Positions 36,895 through 46,505 of a stretch of 64,000 nucleotides of DNA are shown in pieces. Position 1 is the first letter of the stretch, and each line of letters begins with the position of its first letter. The translations under genes and the position numbers were made by a program. The notes beneath the pieces were generated by a model. The model had not been told where the DNA came from. It did no database searches and saw only the letters and a program-made list of their open reading frames with translations. This DNA comes from Arsukibacterium ikkense (GTDB lineage: Bacteria > Pseudomonadota > Gammaproteobacteria > Enterobacterales > Alteromonadaceae): the NCBI RefSeq assembly GCF_000987775.1, contig NZ_LAHO01000004.1, forward strand, positions 124,001 through 188,000. Direction: 5' to 3'.

Positions 36895-38273
36895 GTTGGT
36901 TGGTGCTCCTCTGGCGAAGCGGTTATGGGTAGCCATACTTGCACACATAAACCAGGTTCAGCATTTATTGCCTGCACGCGGCCGTTATGCTGGCGCACTA
37001 TCTGTGCAACGATAGCCAGTCCCAGACCTGTGCCGCCGGTTTGTTGCGTCCGGCTATCACTGACCCGGTAGAATGGCTGAAATACTGCCGCGAGCTCAGC
37101 CTCCGGCAGGCCAGGTCCCTGATCACAAACCTGCAACAGTACAGCTTGCGGTTGCTGCTGAATGCTCAGTTGAATGGTACTGTGCAAGGGGCTGTATTTT
37201 ATGGCATTACGCAGGATATTTTCGATAGCCCGACTGAGCAGCCGGCCATCAGCATCCAGCCATACTTCGCCGGGAGCCGCCAGTAGCAGCTGTTGTTGTT
37301 TGGCATCAGATTCAACCCGGTTCAGTTCCAGCAACTCGTTGATCATGGTACTCAGTTCACAGGATTCGATATCCAGTTGATATTGCCCGGCATCCAGTCG
37401 GCTAAACGTCAGTAACTCGTCCAGCATTACATCTATCCGCTCCAGTTCTTGTTTTAACCTGGGGAGTTGTTGCAGATTCTGCTGTTGTTCAGTCAACCCC
37501 AGCGCTAACTGAGCGCGGGTCAGCGGCGAGCGTAATTCATGCGAAATATCGCGCAGTAAGCGTTGCTGATTTTGCAATAAGTTACTGATCCGTTCAGCCA
37601 TGGTGTTGAAGCTACGACCCAGCTGACCCAACTCATCGCGCCGCCTTGCCAATTTGCTCACCCGGCTTTCCAGTTTGCCAGAAGCAAAAGCCAGATTTTG
37701 TTGCAACAATTCGCGCAGTGGTTTTGAGATAGAGATAGCCAGAATAAAGCTGGCGGTAGCCGAAATGGCCAATAACAGTAATATTAACACTGGCTCTGAC
37801 AGCGCCCGCAGGCTCCACCATTGCTGCGGTGGCCGTTGCCGTTGCTGATAAAGAGCCAGCTGCTGGCCTGCAATATCAATCACAAAAGGCCCCGCCAGAT
37901 AAACATTACGATGGCGCAGCAACCGAGGCCGGTTCAGTTGCGCCAATTCAGTTAACCAGTTTGGATCGAAACGGGCAGGCAGGATTTCCGGATTAAGCAA
38001 TTGCTGATCGCTATTATTGACAACCAGCCAGCGGCTGCGTTTATCTTGCGCCAGTTGCGCTAACAAACTGGCGCTATCCTGGCTCTCTGCCAGCGCAGCT
38101 AACTGGCTGTGCAATTGTTTAGTGATAGAGGTGGGTAGACGGCGGATTTCGGTTGGTTCGCTCAGGCTGCGGGAAATCAACAGGGTTAACATGACCGTTA
38201 AAATCAGCACCAGCCAGAACCAGACGAAAATCCTGCCGGCCAGTGAATTAAAAGGGTTTAACCAGCGCAGCAT
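36891..38273 (-). CDS. cpxA: Envelope-stress sensor histidine kinase CpxA
   Basis: Inner-membrane kinase that senses misfolded envelope proteins and phosphorylates CpxR. It has 460 residues: membrane helix 1 (FVWFWLVLILTVMLTLLIS), a periplasmic sensor of about 130 residues, helix 2 (LILLLLAISATASFILAIS), HAMP, the H-box DISHELRSPLTRAQL (the phosphorylated His), the N-box ENILRNAIKYSP, and the G-boxes DQGPGLP and GGTGLGLAIV. Its start overlaps the cpxR stop by one base (TAATG), and it is followed by pldB with a 4-bp overlap. Confidence 0.93.
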   Translation of the reverse strand: MLRWLNPFNSLAGRIFVWFWLVLILTVMLTLLISRSLSEPTEIRRLPTSITKQLHSQLAALAESQDSASLLAQLAQDKRSRWLVVNNSDQQLLNPEILPARFDPNWLTELAQLNRPRLLRHRNVYLAGPFVIDIAGQQLALYQQRQRPPQQWWSLRALSEPVLILLLLAISATASFILAISISKPLRELLQQNLAFASGKLESRVSKLARRRDELGQLGRSFNTMAERISNLLQNQQRLLRDISHELRSPLTRAQLALGLTEQQQNLQQLPRLKQELERIDVMLDELLTFSRLDAGQYQLDIESCELSTMINELLELNRVESDAKQQQLLLAAPGEVWLDADGRLLSRAIENILRNAIKYSPLHSTIQLSIQQQPQAVLLQVCDQGPGLPEAELAAVFQPFYRVSDSRTQQTGGTGLGLAIVAQIVRQHNGRVQAINAEPGLCVQVWLPITASPEEHQPT

Positions 38274-38968
38274 TAATGAGTTCCTGTCAGAAATAGATAG
38301 CCACTACCGCGCAGTGTTTGAATTTTTTCATCTGCAGTGAACGGGTGCAATTTTTTGCGGATATTACTGATATGCATATCCAGGCTTCGATCATACAACT
38401 GCAAACGCCGACCCAGCACTTGCTGGCTGAGGGTTTCTTTACTGACTATTTGTCCGGCATGGCGCATTAGTATCTCCAGCAACTGAAACTCGGTTGCGGT
38501 CAGGCTAACTGGCTGTTGCTGACAGCGCACCTGGCGGTTTTGTGGGTTTAATTCCACCTGATTCAGTATTAACGGCGACATTGGCTGATTAGTGTCGTGT
38601 TGTGCCAGCTCTACCCGGCGCAAGATAGCCTTAACCCGGGCTTGTAATTCACGCGGGTTAAACGGTTTGGCTAAATAGTCATCGGCACCCAGCTCCAGCC
38701 CGACTATCCGGTCGATATCTTCACCTCGGGCGGTCAGCATCAACACCGGGCAATTGTTATCGTGGCGTAATGCCTTTAACAAGCTAAGCCCGTCCATGCC
38801 GGGCAGCATCACATCCAGCAGGATCAGCTGATACTGCCCACTTTTTGCCTGGGCCAGCCCACTGACTCCATCATGTACCATATCGAACTGATAGCCATCC
38901 ATTGCCAGATAATCAGCAACCAGCTGACACAATTCAATATCGTCATCAATCATTAAGATTGCAGCCAT
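38273..38968 (-). CDS. cpxR: Envelope-stress response regulator CpxR
   Basis: OmpR-family regulator of 231 residues. The phosphoacceptor is Asp52 (LLDVMLPGMDG), with the acidic pocket DDD at 8-10 and Lys in LAKPFNPREL. The winged-helix DNA-binding domain ends in MHISNIRKKL and LRGSGYLFL. An AGGAGAGC Shine-Dalgarno lies ahead of the ATG. Divergence from a cpxP gene and the sequence of both domains identify it as CpxR rather than another OmpR-type protein. A CpxR-like box lies 52-67 bp upstream. Confidence 0.94.
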   Translation of the reverse strand: MAAILMIDDDIELCQLVADYLAMDGYQFDMVHDGVSGLAQAKSGQYQLILLDVMLPGMDGLSLLKALRHDNNCPVLMLTARGEDIDRIVGLELGADDYLAKPFNPRELQARVKAILRRVELAQHDTNQPMSPLILNQVELNPQNRQVRCQQQPVSLTATEFQLLEILMRHAGQIVSKETLSQQVLGRRLQLYDRSLDMHISNIRKKLHPFTADEKIQTLRGSGYLFLTGTH

Positions 38969-39019
38969 AAGCTCTCCTTTTTGTGCAGTGTATCCAGAGT
39001 CAGCATGGCTGGCACCGTC

Positions 39020-39035
39020 TTTACTGAACCTTTAC
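39020..39035 (-). promoter_or_regulatory. Putative CpxR binding box
   Basis: On the minus strand the sequence reads GTAAA-N6-GTAAA, close to the E. coli CpxR consensus of tandem GTAAA repeats (spacer usually 5). It lies between divergent cpxR and cpxP, where CpxR is expected to control both. Confidence 0.65.
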
Positions 39036-39099
39036 CTGCGCTTTGCGTTGCTTTGCATTTCAGGCGTTATGCTGTACAGGTCATAACCACGGAGTATAA

Positions 39100-39573
39100 A
39101 TGATGAAAGCAACGATAGTAATGTTAACGGCCGCCTGCCTGATGCTGCTAAGCAGTAATGCCATCGCCGGGCATCATAGCAAGCCTGAAAGGGCAGGCAA
39201 GTCTTATCAGATGCAAGGTGCTGGTTATATATCACAGAAAATGCTTGCAGGTATTGAACTTAGCAGCGAACAGCAACGGCAGCTACAACAACTGATTGCC
39301 GAGCACCGGGCTGAACAACCGAAACGCCAGCGTGCCAACGCCGAGCGCGGGGCGCTGCGCCAGATGTTGCAAGCTGATTATTTTGATGAGACTGCTGTCA
39401 CCGAACTGGTGCAACGTCAACAGCAGCAACAGCTGGCTCAGCGAGTTGCTCAGTTAAAATTACGCCACCAGGTTTACCAGCTACTGACTTCAGAGCAGCG
39501 CGAGCAAATGGTAAACCAGCAGCAACATCATAAACAAAAATGGCAGCTAAAACGGCAAGCCACGCCAAGCTGA
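39100..39573 (+). CDS. cpxP: CpxP-like periplasmic Spy/CpxP family protein
   Basis: A 157-residue periplasmic protein with a signal peptide (VMLTAACLMLLSSNAIAG). The body is helical and contains two LTxxQ-type motifs, LSSEQQRQL and LTSEQREQM, the mark of the CpxP/Spy family. CpxP dampens CpxA signalling and delivers misfolded proteins to DegP. Divergence from cpxRA supports the assignment. GGAG at 39091-39094 serves the two adjacent ATG codons at 39100 and 39103. The C-terminus is rich in Gln, His and Lys. Confidence 0.88.
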   Translation: MMKATIVMLTAACLMLLSSNAIAGHHSKPERAGKSYQMQGAGYISQKMLAGIELSSEQQRQLQQLIAEHRAEQPKRQRANAERGALRQMLQADYFDETAVTELVQRQQQQQLAQRVAQLKLRHQVYQLLTSEQREQMVNQQQHHKQKWQLKRQATPS

Positions 39574-39578
39574 TACGG

Positions 39579-40988
39579 TTATTCGATATCCAGCTCTTTG
39601 AGTTTACGTGTCAAGGTATTGCGGCCCCAGCCTAGACAGCGGGCCGCTTCCTGTTTGTGGCCGCGGGTAAAGTGCAGTGCCTGCTGCAACACAATGCGCT
39701 CGAAAGCCGGGCTGGCTTCTGCCAGAATATTCTGCTCTCCGGCAGCCAGCTTGTCTTCCACCCAACTGGCCAGCTGGCTTTGCCAGTCACCGTTTACCTC
39801 GGCGCTATTTTTCAGGTTGCTTTTTGCCGGCTGTGAGAGTTCTGGCGGCATGTCGGCTACCACAATATGTTTGCCACTGGCCATCACGGTGAGCCAACGA
39901 CAGCTGTTTTCCAGTTGCCGAACATTGCCGGGCCAGTCCAGCAGGCTTAAAAACTGCTCGGCTTCTTTGCTCAGGGTTTTTGCTTCTACATTTAACTCTT
40001 TGGCGGCTTGCTGCAAAAAGTGCTGAGCCAGTTTAGCAATATCCTGCTTGCGGTCTTTCAAGGGGGGCAAATGCACCCGGATCACATTCAACCGATGGAA
40101 TAAATCTTCCCGGAACTTGCCATCCTGCGCCAGTTGCTCCAGGTTTTGGTGCGTGGCGGCGATGATCCTGACATCGACAGTCACCGCCTGATGGCCGCCG
40201 ACCCGGTAAAACTGACCATCCGCCAGCACCCGCAGTAAACGGGTTTGCACATCCAGCGGCATATCACCAATTTCATCTAAAAATAAGGTACCGCCATCGG
40301 CTTGTTCAAAGCGGCCTTTGCGCAAATTATTGGCGCCGGTAAAAGCGCCTTTTTCATGGCCAAACAGCTCTGATTCAATCAGATCTTTTGGAATGGCCGC
40401 CATGTTCAGCGCAATAAAAGGCTGCTCTGAACGCGGGCTATGTTTGTGCAGTGCCCGGGCGACCAGTTCTTTGCCGGTACCGGACTGGCCATTAATTAAT
40501 ACACTGATACTGGAGCGGGCCAGCCGGCCAATGGCCCGGAACACCTCCTGCATCGCCGGGGCTTCACCAATAATTTCCGGCGTAATGCTGACAACCTGCG
40601 GCTTTTGTTTGGCCTGCTGGCTGTGGCTATGCTGTAAGGCGCGGCTGATCAAGGCTACGGCATCATTCACGTCAAAGGGTTTTGGCAGATATTCGAAGGC
40701 ACCACGTTTAAAAGCATTAACCGCACTATCCAGATCCGAGTGCGCTGTCATAATAATAACCGGCAGTTCCGGCGCCAATGTTTGCAGTTTGGCCAGAAGG
40801 GCCATGCCATCAGTGCCAGGCATTCTGATATCGGATACCACTACCGCAGGTTGTTCATATTCCAGTCGTTGTAGCATTAAGTCTGCCGAGGCAAAGCTTT
40901 CGCACTGAATGTCTGCTCGGGCCAGCGCCTTTTCTAACACCCAGCGTATTGAGTTGTCGTCGTCGATAATCCAGACGGTATCACTCAT
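39579..40988 (-). CDS. glnG: Nitrogen regulation response regulator NtrC
   Basis: Sigma-54 activator that responds to nitrogen limitation. It has 469 residues. The receiver has Asp53 (VVSDIRMPGTDG); the AAA+ domain has Walker A GQSGTGKELVARALH, the sigma-54 loop GAFTGA intact (GHEKGAFTGANN) and Walker B LFLDEIGD; the C-terminal Fis-like helix-turn-helix is HKQEAARCLGWGRNTLTRKL. The ATG at 40988 has GGAGG upstream, inside the end of ntrB (4 bp gap). An in-frame upstream start at 41057 is rejected. Confidence 0.97.
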   Translation of the reverse strand: MSDTVWIIDDDNSIRWVLEKALARADIQCESFASADLMLQRLEYEQPAVVVSDIRMPGTDGMALLAKLQTLAPELPVIIMTAHSDLDSAVNAFKRGAFEYLPKPFDVNDAVALISRALQHSHSQQAKQKPQVVSITPEIIGEAPAMQEVFRAIGRLARSSISVLINGQSGTGKELVARALHKHSPRSEQPFIALNMAAIPKDLIESELFGHEKGAFTGANNLRKGRFEQADGGTLFLDEIGDMPLDVQTRLLRVLADGQFYRVGGHQAVTVDVRIIAATHQNLEQLAQDGKFREDLFHRLNVIRVHLPPLKDRKQDIAKLAQHFLQQAAKELNVEAKTLSKEAEQFLSLLDWPGNVRQLENSCRWLTVMASGKHIVVADMPPELSQPAKSNLKNSAEVNGDWQSQLASWVEDKLAAGEQNILAEASPAFERIVLQQALHFTRGHKQEAARCLGWGRNTLTRKLKELDIE

Positions 40989-40992
40989 CGCG

Positions 40993-42057
40993 TTAATCCT
41001 CCGTGTCTGAGATAGGCAAATATAATGTAAATTCAGTTTGGCCAGGCCAGCTGTCACAGTCTATCCAACCACCATGTTGATGAATAAGGGTTTGGGCAAT
41101 GGACAGGCCAAGGCCAGTGCCACCGGCTTTGCCGCTGACCATTGGGTAAAATAAGGTATCTTTAATGTCGGGCGGAATGCCGGGGCCGTTGTCGATCACC
41201 TTAATAAAAGCCACCAGTTTGTAGCGTTTACCATTAAGGGTATGTTGATGCAAAATCCGACTTTGCAGGCAAATCGCACCTTCGTCGGCCAGCACTTGCT
41301 GGGCATTGCGCACGATGTTGAGCAACGCTTGCTCCAGTAGTTCAGGGTCAAAGCTGAAGTCAGGAATGCTGGGGTCATAGTCGCGACTAAAACGGGCCTT
41401 ACCCGGATTGTCCATTTGTGCCAGTTGTAACACCTGTTCTACTACCTGGTGCAGGTTAGCGCTGACTTTCTGCGGCGGCCGGTAGGGCCCCAGTAAGCGG
41501 TCGACCAGATTACGCAAGCGGTCGGCCTGGGCGATAATTAACTGAGTATATTCTTTTTGCTCATCATCCAGCGATTCTTCCAGTAGTTGTGCCGCTCCGC
41601 GCAGGCCACCTAACGGGTTTTTGATTTCATGAGCCAGGCCGCGAATAAGCTCGCGGGCAGCCAGATGCTGGTGTTGCTGCAGACTTTCCATGCTGATCTT
41701 CCGCTGTTGATCAACCTGGCGCAGTTCAAGCAACAGATGATCAGCGGGTTGTTCACTCACGGTCAGGGCAATATCCAGTAGCATGTGTCTGCCATCAAGC
41801 AGCACCGCCTGCACATCACTGACACTAAAGCCCTGTTTACTGGCAAGGGCTGCTGTTAAATGACTGGCTTTAATGTCCAGATGTTGAAACAACCCCGGAA
41901 AATATTGTGCTGTTAAACGTTTCTCACCTAAACCCAACACTGCACAACAGGCAGTATTGAAATAGCGCAGCATCAAATCGCTGTCAAGCAGCAGCACTGC
42001 TGTGGTGAGCTGCCCGGCAAGGGCAATAAAATCAGGTCGTTTGCTTTGGGTTGTCAC
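40993..42057 (-). CDS. glnL: Nitrogen regulation sensor kinase NtrB
   Basis: Cytoplasmic kinase/phosphatase that sets NtrC phosphorylation under PII control. It has 354 residues: an N-terminal PAS domain (LDSDLMLRYFNTACCAVLG), the H-box RGLAHEIKNPLGGLRGAA and an ATPase domain with DNGPGIPPDI and GGTGLGLSI. GTG at 42057 is chosen: AGAGGTGG precedes it, and an ATG at 42081 would fall inside the NtrC operator. It is followed by ntrC. Confidence 0.95.
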   Translation of the reverse strand: MTTQSKRPDFIALAGQLTTAVLLLDSDLMLRYFNTACCAVLGLGEKRLTAQYFPGLFQHLDIKASHLTAALASKQGFSVSDVQAVLLDGRHMLLDIALTVSEQPADHLLLELRQVDQQRKISMESLQQHQHLAARELIRGLAHEIKNPLGGLRGAAQLLEESLDDEQKEYTQLIIAQADRLRNLVDRLLGPYRPPQKVSANLHQVVEQVLQLAQMDNPGKARFSRDYDPSIPDFSFDPELLEQALLNIVRNAQQVLADEGAICLQSRILHQHTLNGKRYKLVAFIKVIDNGPGIPPDIKDTLFYPMVSGKAGGTGLGLSIAQTLIHQHGGWIDCDSWPGQTEFTLYLPISDTED

Positions 42058-42071
42058 ACTGCCACCTCTGT

Positions 42072-42088
42072 TGCACCACATTAGTGCA
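42072..42088. promoter_or_regulatory. NtrC binding site ahead of ntrB
   Basis: TGCAC-N7-GTGCA (TGCACCACATTAGTGCA), a perfect match to the NtrC palindrome. It lies 15 bp before the GTG start of ntrB. In E. coli NtrC represses the glnL promoter through such a site, so autoregulation is likely here. Confidence 0.75.
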
Positions 42089-42138
42089 GGTGACTGGCAG
42101 TGTAATCGGTTTTTAGCCGAAATACAGCCGTAGCTGCC

Positions 42139-42654
42139 CTAATTGGGGTTAATTACCGACGCTCTGTGAAGATAGAAGGTTGTGACAGGACTGGTTGCAA
42201 TAAGCTTGCCGCTTTGATCAAATAATTCCATTTGTAATTTATGCTCGCCGCGATGAATATCCCGCAGAATAAAAGTGGCTTTATTTTGCGGCTCGCTTAG
42301 TGGCGTGCCATCAACCACTAGCCGCACCTGCAGGCCACGTTGAAACATGGGGGTGATCCGGCCGGAAACATAAACTGAGCCAGTGTTATCGCGCACTGTA
42401 CCATTGTTCTCAGGCTGGGTTATTTCGATCTTAAAGGGTTCAACAGCTGCCGGTGCCCTGCTGGGCATGTTGGTGCTGGTCGATTCCATAATATTGGGGC
42501 GGCTGGTCAGGTTGATTTCTTCAGCGCCGGCTTGCGGACTGTCTGAGAATACCAGCACACCATTGGCATCTTTAGTGACAAAAATACGCTTTTCCTGCGC
42601 CTGCAATGGCAGCATGATTAAAATGAAAGTTAATAAAAACAGTAACTTATTCAT
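42139..42654 (-). CDS. DUF4124 domain protein, exported
   Basis: A 171-residue protein with a signal peptide (LLFLLTFILIMLPLQAQ). A DUF4124 domain (VTKDANGVLVFSDSPQAG) is followed by a linker and a beta-sandwich-like C-terminal domain (ITQPENNGTVRDNTGSVYVS to TTFYLHR). The start at 42654 leads straight into the signal peptide. It sits between glnA and ntrB on the same strand, as in related marine bacteria. Its function is unknown and a link to nitrogen control is unproven. Confidence 0.85.
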   Translation of the reverse strand: MNKLLFLLTFILIMLPLQAQEKRIFVTKDANGVLVFSDSPQAGAEEINLTSRPNIMESTSTNMPSRAPAAVEPFKIEITQPENNGTVRDNTGSVYVSGRITPMFQRGLQVRLVVDGTPLSEPQNKATFILRDIHRGEHKLQMELFDQSGKLIATSPVTTFYLHRASVINPN

Positions 42655-42728
42655 GTGCTTGTCAAATCCATTTATGTTAATTTTAATTATTATCACCACA
42701 CTTTAGCGTGCTTTAATAAAGAATTCTA

Positions 42729-42758
42729 CAAAAAAAAGGCCCACCAAGGTGGGCCTTT
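42729..42758 (-). terminator. Rho-independent terminator of glnA
   Basis: GGCCCACC / GGTGGGCC with a 2-base spacer is followed on the minus strand by TTTTTTT. It lies 15 bp after the glnA stop and separates glnA from the DUF4124-ntrBC genes. Confidence 0.88.
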
Positions 42759-42772
42759 CAGGCAAGCGTGGT

Positions 42773-44182
42773 TTACACGCTGTAATACAGTTCAAACTCG
42801 AGCGGATGCACAGCGACTGACACGCGACGTGATTCAGCACGTTTAATGGCAATATAGGCATCAATCATAGCGTCAGACATAACGCCGCCTTTAGTGAAGA
42901 TAGCGCGGTTTTTATCCAGTTCGTCCATCGCCTGATCTAATGATGTACACACCTGTGGAATGTTCGCCGCTTCTTCTGCTGGTAAATCGTATAAATCTTT
43001 ATCCATGGCATCGCCAGGATGAATTTTATTTTGAATACCATCTAAACCGGCCATTAACTGGGCGGTGAACGCCAGGTAAGGGTTAGCTGCCGGATCCGGG
43101 AAGCGGCATTCAATCCGGCGCGCCTTGGCACTGGGTACCAATGGAATACGGATAGAGGCTGAGCGGTTGCGGGCAGAATAGGCCAGCATCACCGGCGCTT
43201 CATAGTGCGGAACTAAGCGCTTATAAGAGTTGGTTGACGGGTTGGTAAAGGCGTTCAGCGCCTTAGCATGCTTGATAATGCCACCGATATAATACAGCGC
43301 CAGTTCTGATAAGCCGGCGTATTTATCACCGGCAAACAGGTTAACGCCGTCTTTAGCCAGTGACTGGTGACAGTGCATACCTGAACCATTGTCGCCAACC
43401 AGAGGTTTAGGCATAAAGGTCGCCGTTTTGCCGTACAGGTGGGCAACGTTATGAATAACGTACTTTAACTGTTGTACTTCATCCGCTTTTTTGGTCAGGG
43501 TATTAAAGCGGGTGGCGATTTCGTTCTGGCCAGCGGTAGCCACTTCGTGGTGGTGCGCTTCCACGACCTGGCCCATTTCTTCCAGTACCATACACATGGC
43601 ACTACGAATATCATGGCCTGAGTCTACTGGCGGTAAAGGAAAGTAGCCGCCTTTCACGCCTGGGCGGTGGCCTTTGTTACCATCTTCATATGCAGTGCCT
43701 GAGTTCCAGGCCCCTTCAGTTGAGTTAATTTTAAAGAACGAGCTGGCCATAGTGGTTTCAAAGCGGATGTCGTCGAACATAAAAAATTCTGGCTCAGGGC
43801 CAAATAACACTGTGTCGGCAATCCCCGTTGATTTTAAATATTCTTCAGCGCGTTTGGCGATAGAGCGTGGGTCGCGGTCATAGCCCTGCATGGTGCTCGG
43901 TTCAATCACGTCACAGGTAATATTTAATGTCGTTTCTTCAAAAAATGGGTCAAGTACTGCCGTGCTCGGATCTGGCAGCAGGATCATGTCTGAATCATTA
44001 ATACCTTTCCAGCCAGTAATAGACGAGCCATCAAACATTTTGCCGTCTTCAAACATGTCCTCAGTGACCTGGCTTACCGGAATACTGACATGCTGCTCTT
44101 TACCTTTAGTATCAGTAAAACGCAGATCGACAAATTTAACGTCATTTTCTTTAATTAGTTTTAATACTTCCAATGCAGACAT
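42773..44182 (-). CDS. glnA: Glutamine synthetase type I
   Basis: Dodecameric enzyme that makes glutamine from glutamate, ammonia and ATP. It has 469 residues. Diagnostic parts are [16 protein letters not shown] (metal and loop), [22 protein letters not shown], and the adenylylation site Tyr398 in [15 protein letters not shown], so ATase control is expected. The start at 44182 has GGAGGAATGC upstream; the frame extends to 44212 without support. Transcription probably starts at the sigma-54 promoter near 44240 with NtrC sites at 44316-44351. Confidence 0.98.
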   Translation of the reverse strand: MSALEVLKLIKENDVKFVDLRFTDTKGKEQHVSIPVSQVTEDMFEDGKMFDGSSITGWKGINDSDMILLPDPSTAVLDPFFEETTLNITCDVIEPSTMQGYDRDPRSIAKRAEEYLKSTGIADTVLFGPEPEFFMFDDIRFETTMASSFFKINSTEGAWNSGTAYEDGNKGHRPGVKGGYFPLPPVDSGHDIRSAMCMVLEEMGQVVEAHHHEVATAGQNEIATRFNTLTKKADEVQQLKYVIHNVAHLYGKTATFMPKPLVGDNGSGMHCHQSLAKDGVNLFAGDKYAGLSELALYYIGGIIKHAKALNAFTNPSTNSYKRLVPHYEAPVMLAYSARNRSASIRIPLVPSAKARRIECRFPDPAANPYLAFTAQLMAGLDGIQNKIHPGDAMDKDLYDLPAEEAANIPQVCTSLDQAMDELDKNRAIFTKGGVMSDAMIDAYIAIKRAESRRVSVAVHPLEFELYYSV

Positions 44183-44236
44183 GCATTCCTCCAATTGACC
44201 CGATTTGAACACTGAATTAGTGATTGCCCTGTTAAA

Positions 44237-44253
44237 TGCCAGATATATGCCAA
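44237..44253 (-). promoter_or_regulatory. Sigma-54 promoter of glnA
   Basis: The minus strand reads TTGGCAT-ATATC-TGGCA with GG at 44251-44250 and GC at 44239-44238, exactly GG-N10-GC. The start site would be near 44226, giving a 44-bp leader. NtrC boxes lie about 97 and 118 bp further upstream, as in other glnA promoters. Confidence 0.8.
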
Positions 44254-44315
44254 CATAAAACAGCTTTGATTTTATTAGCTTAATTAATAATCTGTGGTGA
44301 GTCGACTACCGCCTA

Positions 44316-44330
44316 GCACCAAATTGGTGC
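44316..44330. promoter_or_regulatory. NtrC enhancer site 1 (glnA)
   Basis: GCACC-AAATT-GGTGC, a perfect palindrome matching the NtrC consensus, about 97 bp upstream of the predicted glnA start site. Confidence 0.85.
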
Positions 44331-44336
44331 CAGGTT

Positions 44337-44351
44337 GCTCTTTTTTGGTGC
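44337..44351. promoter_or_regulatory. NtrC enhancer site 2 (glnA)
   Basis: GCTCTTTTTTGGTGC shares the TTGGTGC half and the outer GC-C of the first site. It lies exactly 21 bp, two helical turns, from it, so NtrC dimers would bind on the same face of the DNA. It is the weaker site. Confidence 0.6.
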
Positions 44352-44529
44352 GCCACATTCGTAGCCAAGTGTAGCTGAGTTTTCAGTCTTGATTGAAAAA
44401 AAACCGTTAATCCACGCAACGCCTTTTTCTTTCTGTGAAAAAAAAGAGTAGAATATGCGCCCTTTACATTTTAAAAGCGTTTGCCTGGTGGTCATTACGG
44501 TCATCTAGTGCCACAGAGGATATTGATAC

Positions 44530-46368
44530 ATGAGCGTCACCGCCACCACTTTAGATAAGCTGCGTAATATTGCCATCATCGCCCACGTCGACCATGGTAA
44601 AACTACCCTGGTAGACAAACTGCTGCAACAGTCTGGTACCTTTGATGCCCGCGCCAAACTGCAAGAGCGGATGATGGACTCCAATGCCCAGGAGTCTGAA
44701 CGCGGTATAACTATCCTGGCAAAAAATACCTCGGTACGCTGGAATGGCTACCATATCAATATTTTGGATACCCCTGGCCACGCCGACTTCGGTGGTGAAG
44801 TAGAGCGGGTATTGTCAATGGCTGACTCGGTTCTGCTGTTAGTCGATGCAGTTGATGGCCCCATGCCGCAAACCCGTTTTGTGACTCAAAAAGCGTTCTC
44901 GCACGGTTTAAAGCCAATCGTTGTTGTCAATAAAATTGACCGCCCGGGTGCGCGGCCAGATTGGGTTATCGACCAGGTATTTGACCTGTTCGACAATTTA
45001 GGCGCTACCGATGAGCAGCTCGATTTTCCTATCGTATACGCTTCAGCCATCAACGGTTGGGCGACGCTGGATCACACAGTCGTTAAGCCAGACATTACGG
45101 ATTTATTTGAAGCCATTGTTAAGCATGTGGCACCGCCGGCAGTCGAGCTGAACGGCGAAACCCAGTTACAGGTATCGCAACTGGATTACTCCAGCTATTT
45201 AGGCATTATTGGTATTGGCCGGATTAAGCGCGGTACGCTAAAGTCAAACCAGCAAGTGACTATCGTGGGTGCCGATGGCACTAAGCGCAATGGTAAAGTA
45301 GGCCAGGTATTTGGTTACTTAGGCCTGGAGCGGGTAGAAACCCCGGAAGCACAAGCGGGCGATATTGTTGCCTTTACCGGCCTTGGCGAGCTGAAAATTT
45401 CAGATACCATTTGTAGCACGACTAAAGTGGAATCGTTACCGCCACTGCAGGTTGATGAGCCTACTGTTACCATGACGTTCCAGGTCAACACCTCGCCGTT
45501 CGCTGGTAAAGAAGGTAAGTTTGTTACCTCTCGCCAGATTTTAGAGCGGTTAAGCCACGAGCTGAAACACAACGTGGCGCTGCGGGTTGAAGAAACCGAA
45601 GACGGCGACAAATTTAAAGTGTCTGGGCGCGGTGAATTGCACTTAGGCGTGTTAATTGAAAATATGCGCCGCGAAGGCTTCGAATTAGCGGTATCGCGTC
45701 CTGAAGTTATTATGAAGCTGGTAGATGGCGTGAAAATGGAACCGATGGAAAACGTCACCATCGACTGTGAAGAGCAAAACCAGGGCGCCATTATGGAGCG
45801 GATGGGCGAGCGTAAAGCGGATTTAACCAATATGCAGCCAGACGGTAAAGGCCGGATCCGAATGGATTTCAATATGCCAAGCCGGGGTTTAATTGGTTTC
45901 CGTACTGAGTTTATGACCATTACCTCTGGTACTGGCCTGATGTACCATAGCTTTGACCATTACGGCCCGCACAAAGGCGGTAACATTGGTCAGCGTATGA
46001 ACGGCGTAATGATTTCTAACGCCGTGGGTAAAGCGGCTGGTTATGCTATTTTCTCACTGCAGGAACGCGGTAAGATGTTTATCGGCCATGCCGAAGAAGT
46101 GTATGAAGGTCAGGTTATCGGTATTCATAGCCGTAGCAACGACTTAACGGTTAACTGCTTAAAAGGTAAGCAATTAACTAACGTACGTGCCTCAGGTACC
46201 GACGAAGCCATTAACCTGGTACCACCAGTCCGTTACACCCTGGAACAGGCGCTGGAATTTATTGATGACGATGAACTGGTAGAGGTAACGCCTAAATCTA
46301 TCCGTATTCGTAAGCGCCACTTAACTGAGAACGACCGTAAGCGCGCCAGCCGTGGCCCTGCTGCGTAA
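44530..46368 (+). CDS. typA: Translational GTPase TypA/BipA
   Basis: Ribosome-associated GTPase that helps 50S assembly and stress adaptation. It has 612 residues. The GTPase motifs are [16 protein letters not shown] (G1), [16 protein letters not shown] (G3) and [13 protein letters not shown] (G4). EF-G-like domains follow, and the C-terminal TypA domain contains [15 protein letters not shown] and [16 protein letters not shown]. It is divergent from glnA, and the gap between them is filled by the glnA control region. AGAGG precedes the ATG. Confidence 0.97.
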   Translation: MSVTATTLDKLRNIAIIAHVDHGKTTLVDKLLQQSGTFDARAKLQERMMDSNAQESERGITILAKNTSVRWNGYHINILDTPGHADFGGEVERVLSMADSVLLLVDAVDGPMPQTRFVTQKAFSHGLKPIVVVNKIDRPGARPDWVIDQVFDLFDNLGATDEQLDFPIVYASAINGWATLDHTVVKPDITDLFEAIVKHVAPPAVELNGETQLQVSQLDYSSYLGIIGIGRIKRGTLKSNQQVTIVGADGTKRNGKVGQVFGYLGLERVETPEAQAGDIVAFTGLGELKISDTICSTTKVESLPPLQVDEPTVTMTFQVNTSPFAGKEGKFVTSRQILERLSHELKHNVALRVEETEDGDKFKVSGRGELHLGVLIENMRREGFELAVSRPEVIMKLVDGVKMEPMENVTIDCEEQNQGAIMERMGERKADLTNMQPDGKGRIRMDFNMPSRGLIGFRTEFMTITSGTGLMYHSFDHYGPHKGGNIGQRMNGVMISNAVGKAAGYAIFSLQERGKMFIGHAEEVYEGQVIGIHSRSNDLTVNCLKGKQLTNVRASGTDEAINLVPPVRYTLEQALEFIDDDELVEVTPKSIRIRKRHLTENDRKRASRGPAA

Positions 46369-46387
46369 GCGTTTTCTGTAGTAAAAC

Positions 46388-46416
46388 AAAGCCAGCATAT
46401 TGCTGGCTTTGTTGTT
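46388..46416 (+). terminator. Rho-independent terminator of typA
   Basis: A 10-bp stem (AAAGCCAGCA / TGCTGGCTTT) with TAT loop is followed by GTTGTTT, 20 bp after the typA stop. Confidence 0.8.
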
Positions 46417-46505
46417 TCTGGTTGTGCTACCAATCCTGATATACACTAGTTTGCCTCTGGTTTTTCTAGTATTCTTGCGCTTATCAGAGTTATAACGGAG
46501 CTGCA

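Noticed and set aside
40318..40908. 196-codon open frame antisense to ntrC
   Set aside because: Shadow of the NtrC AAA+ domain; no ribosome site or motif.
45315..45920. 201-codon open frame antisense to typA
   Set aside because: Shadow of typA; Ser/Arg-rich translation without start signal or domain.
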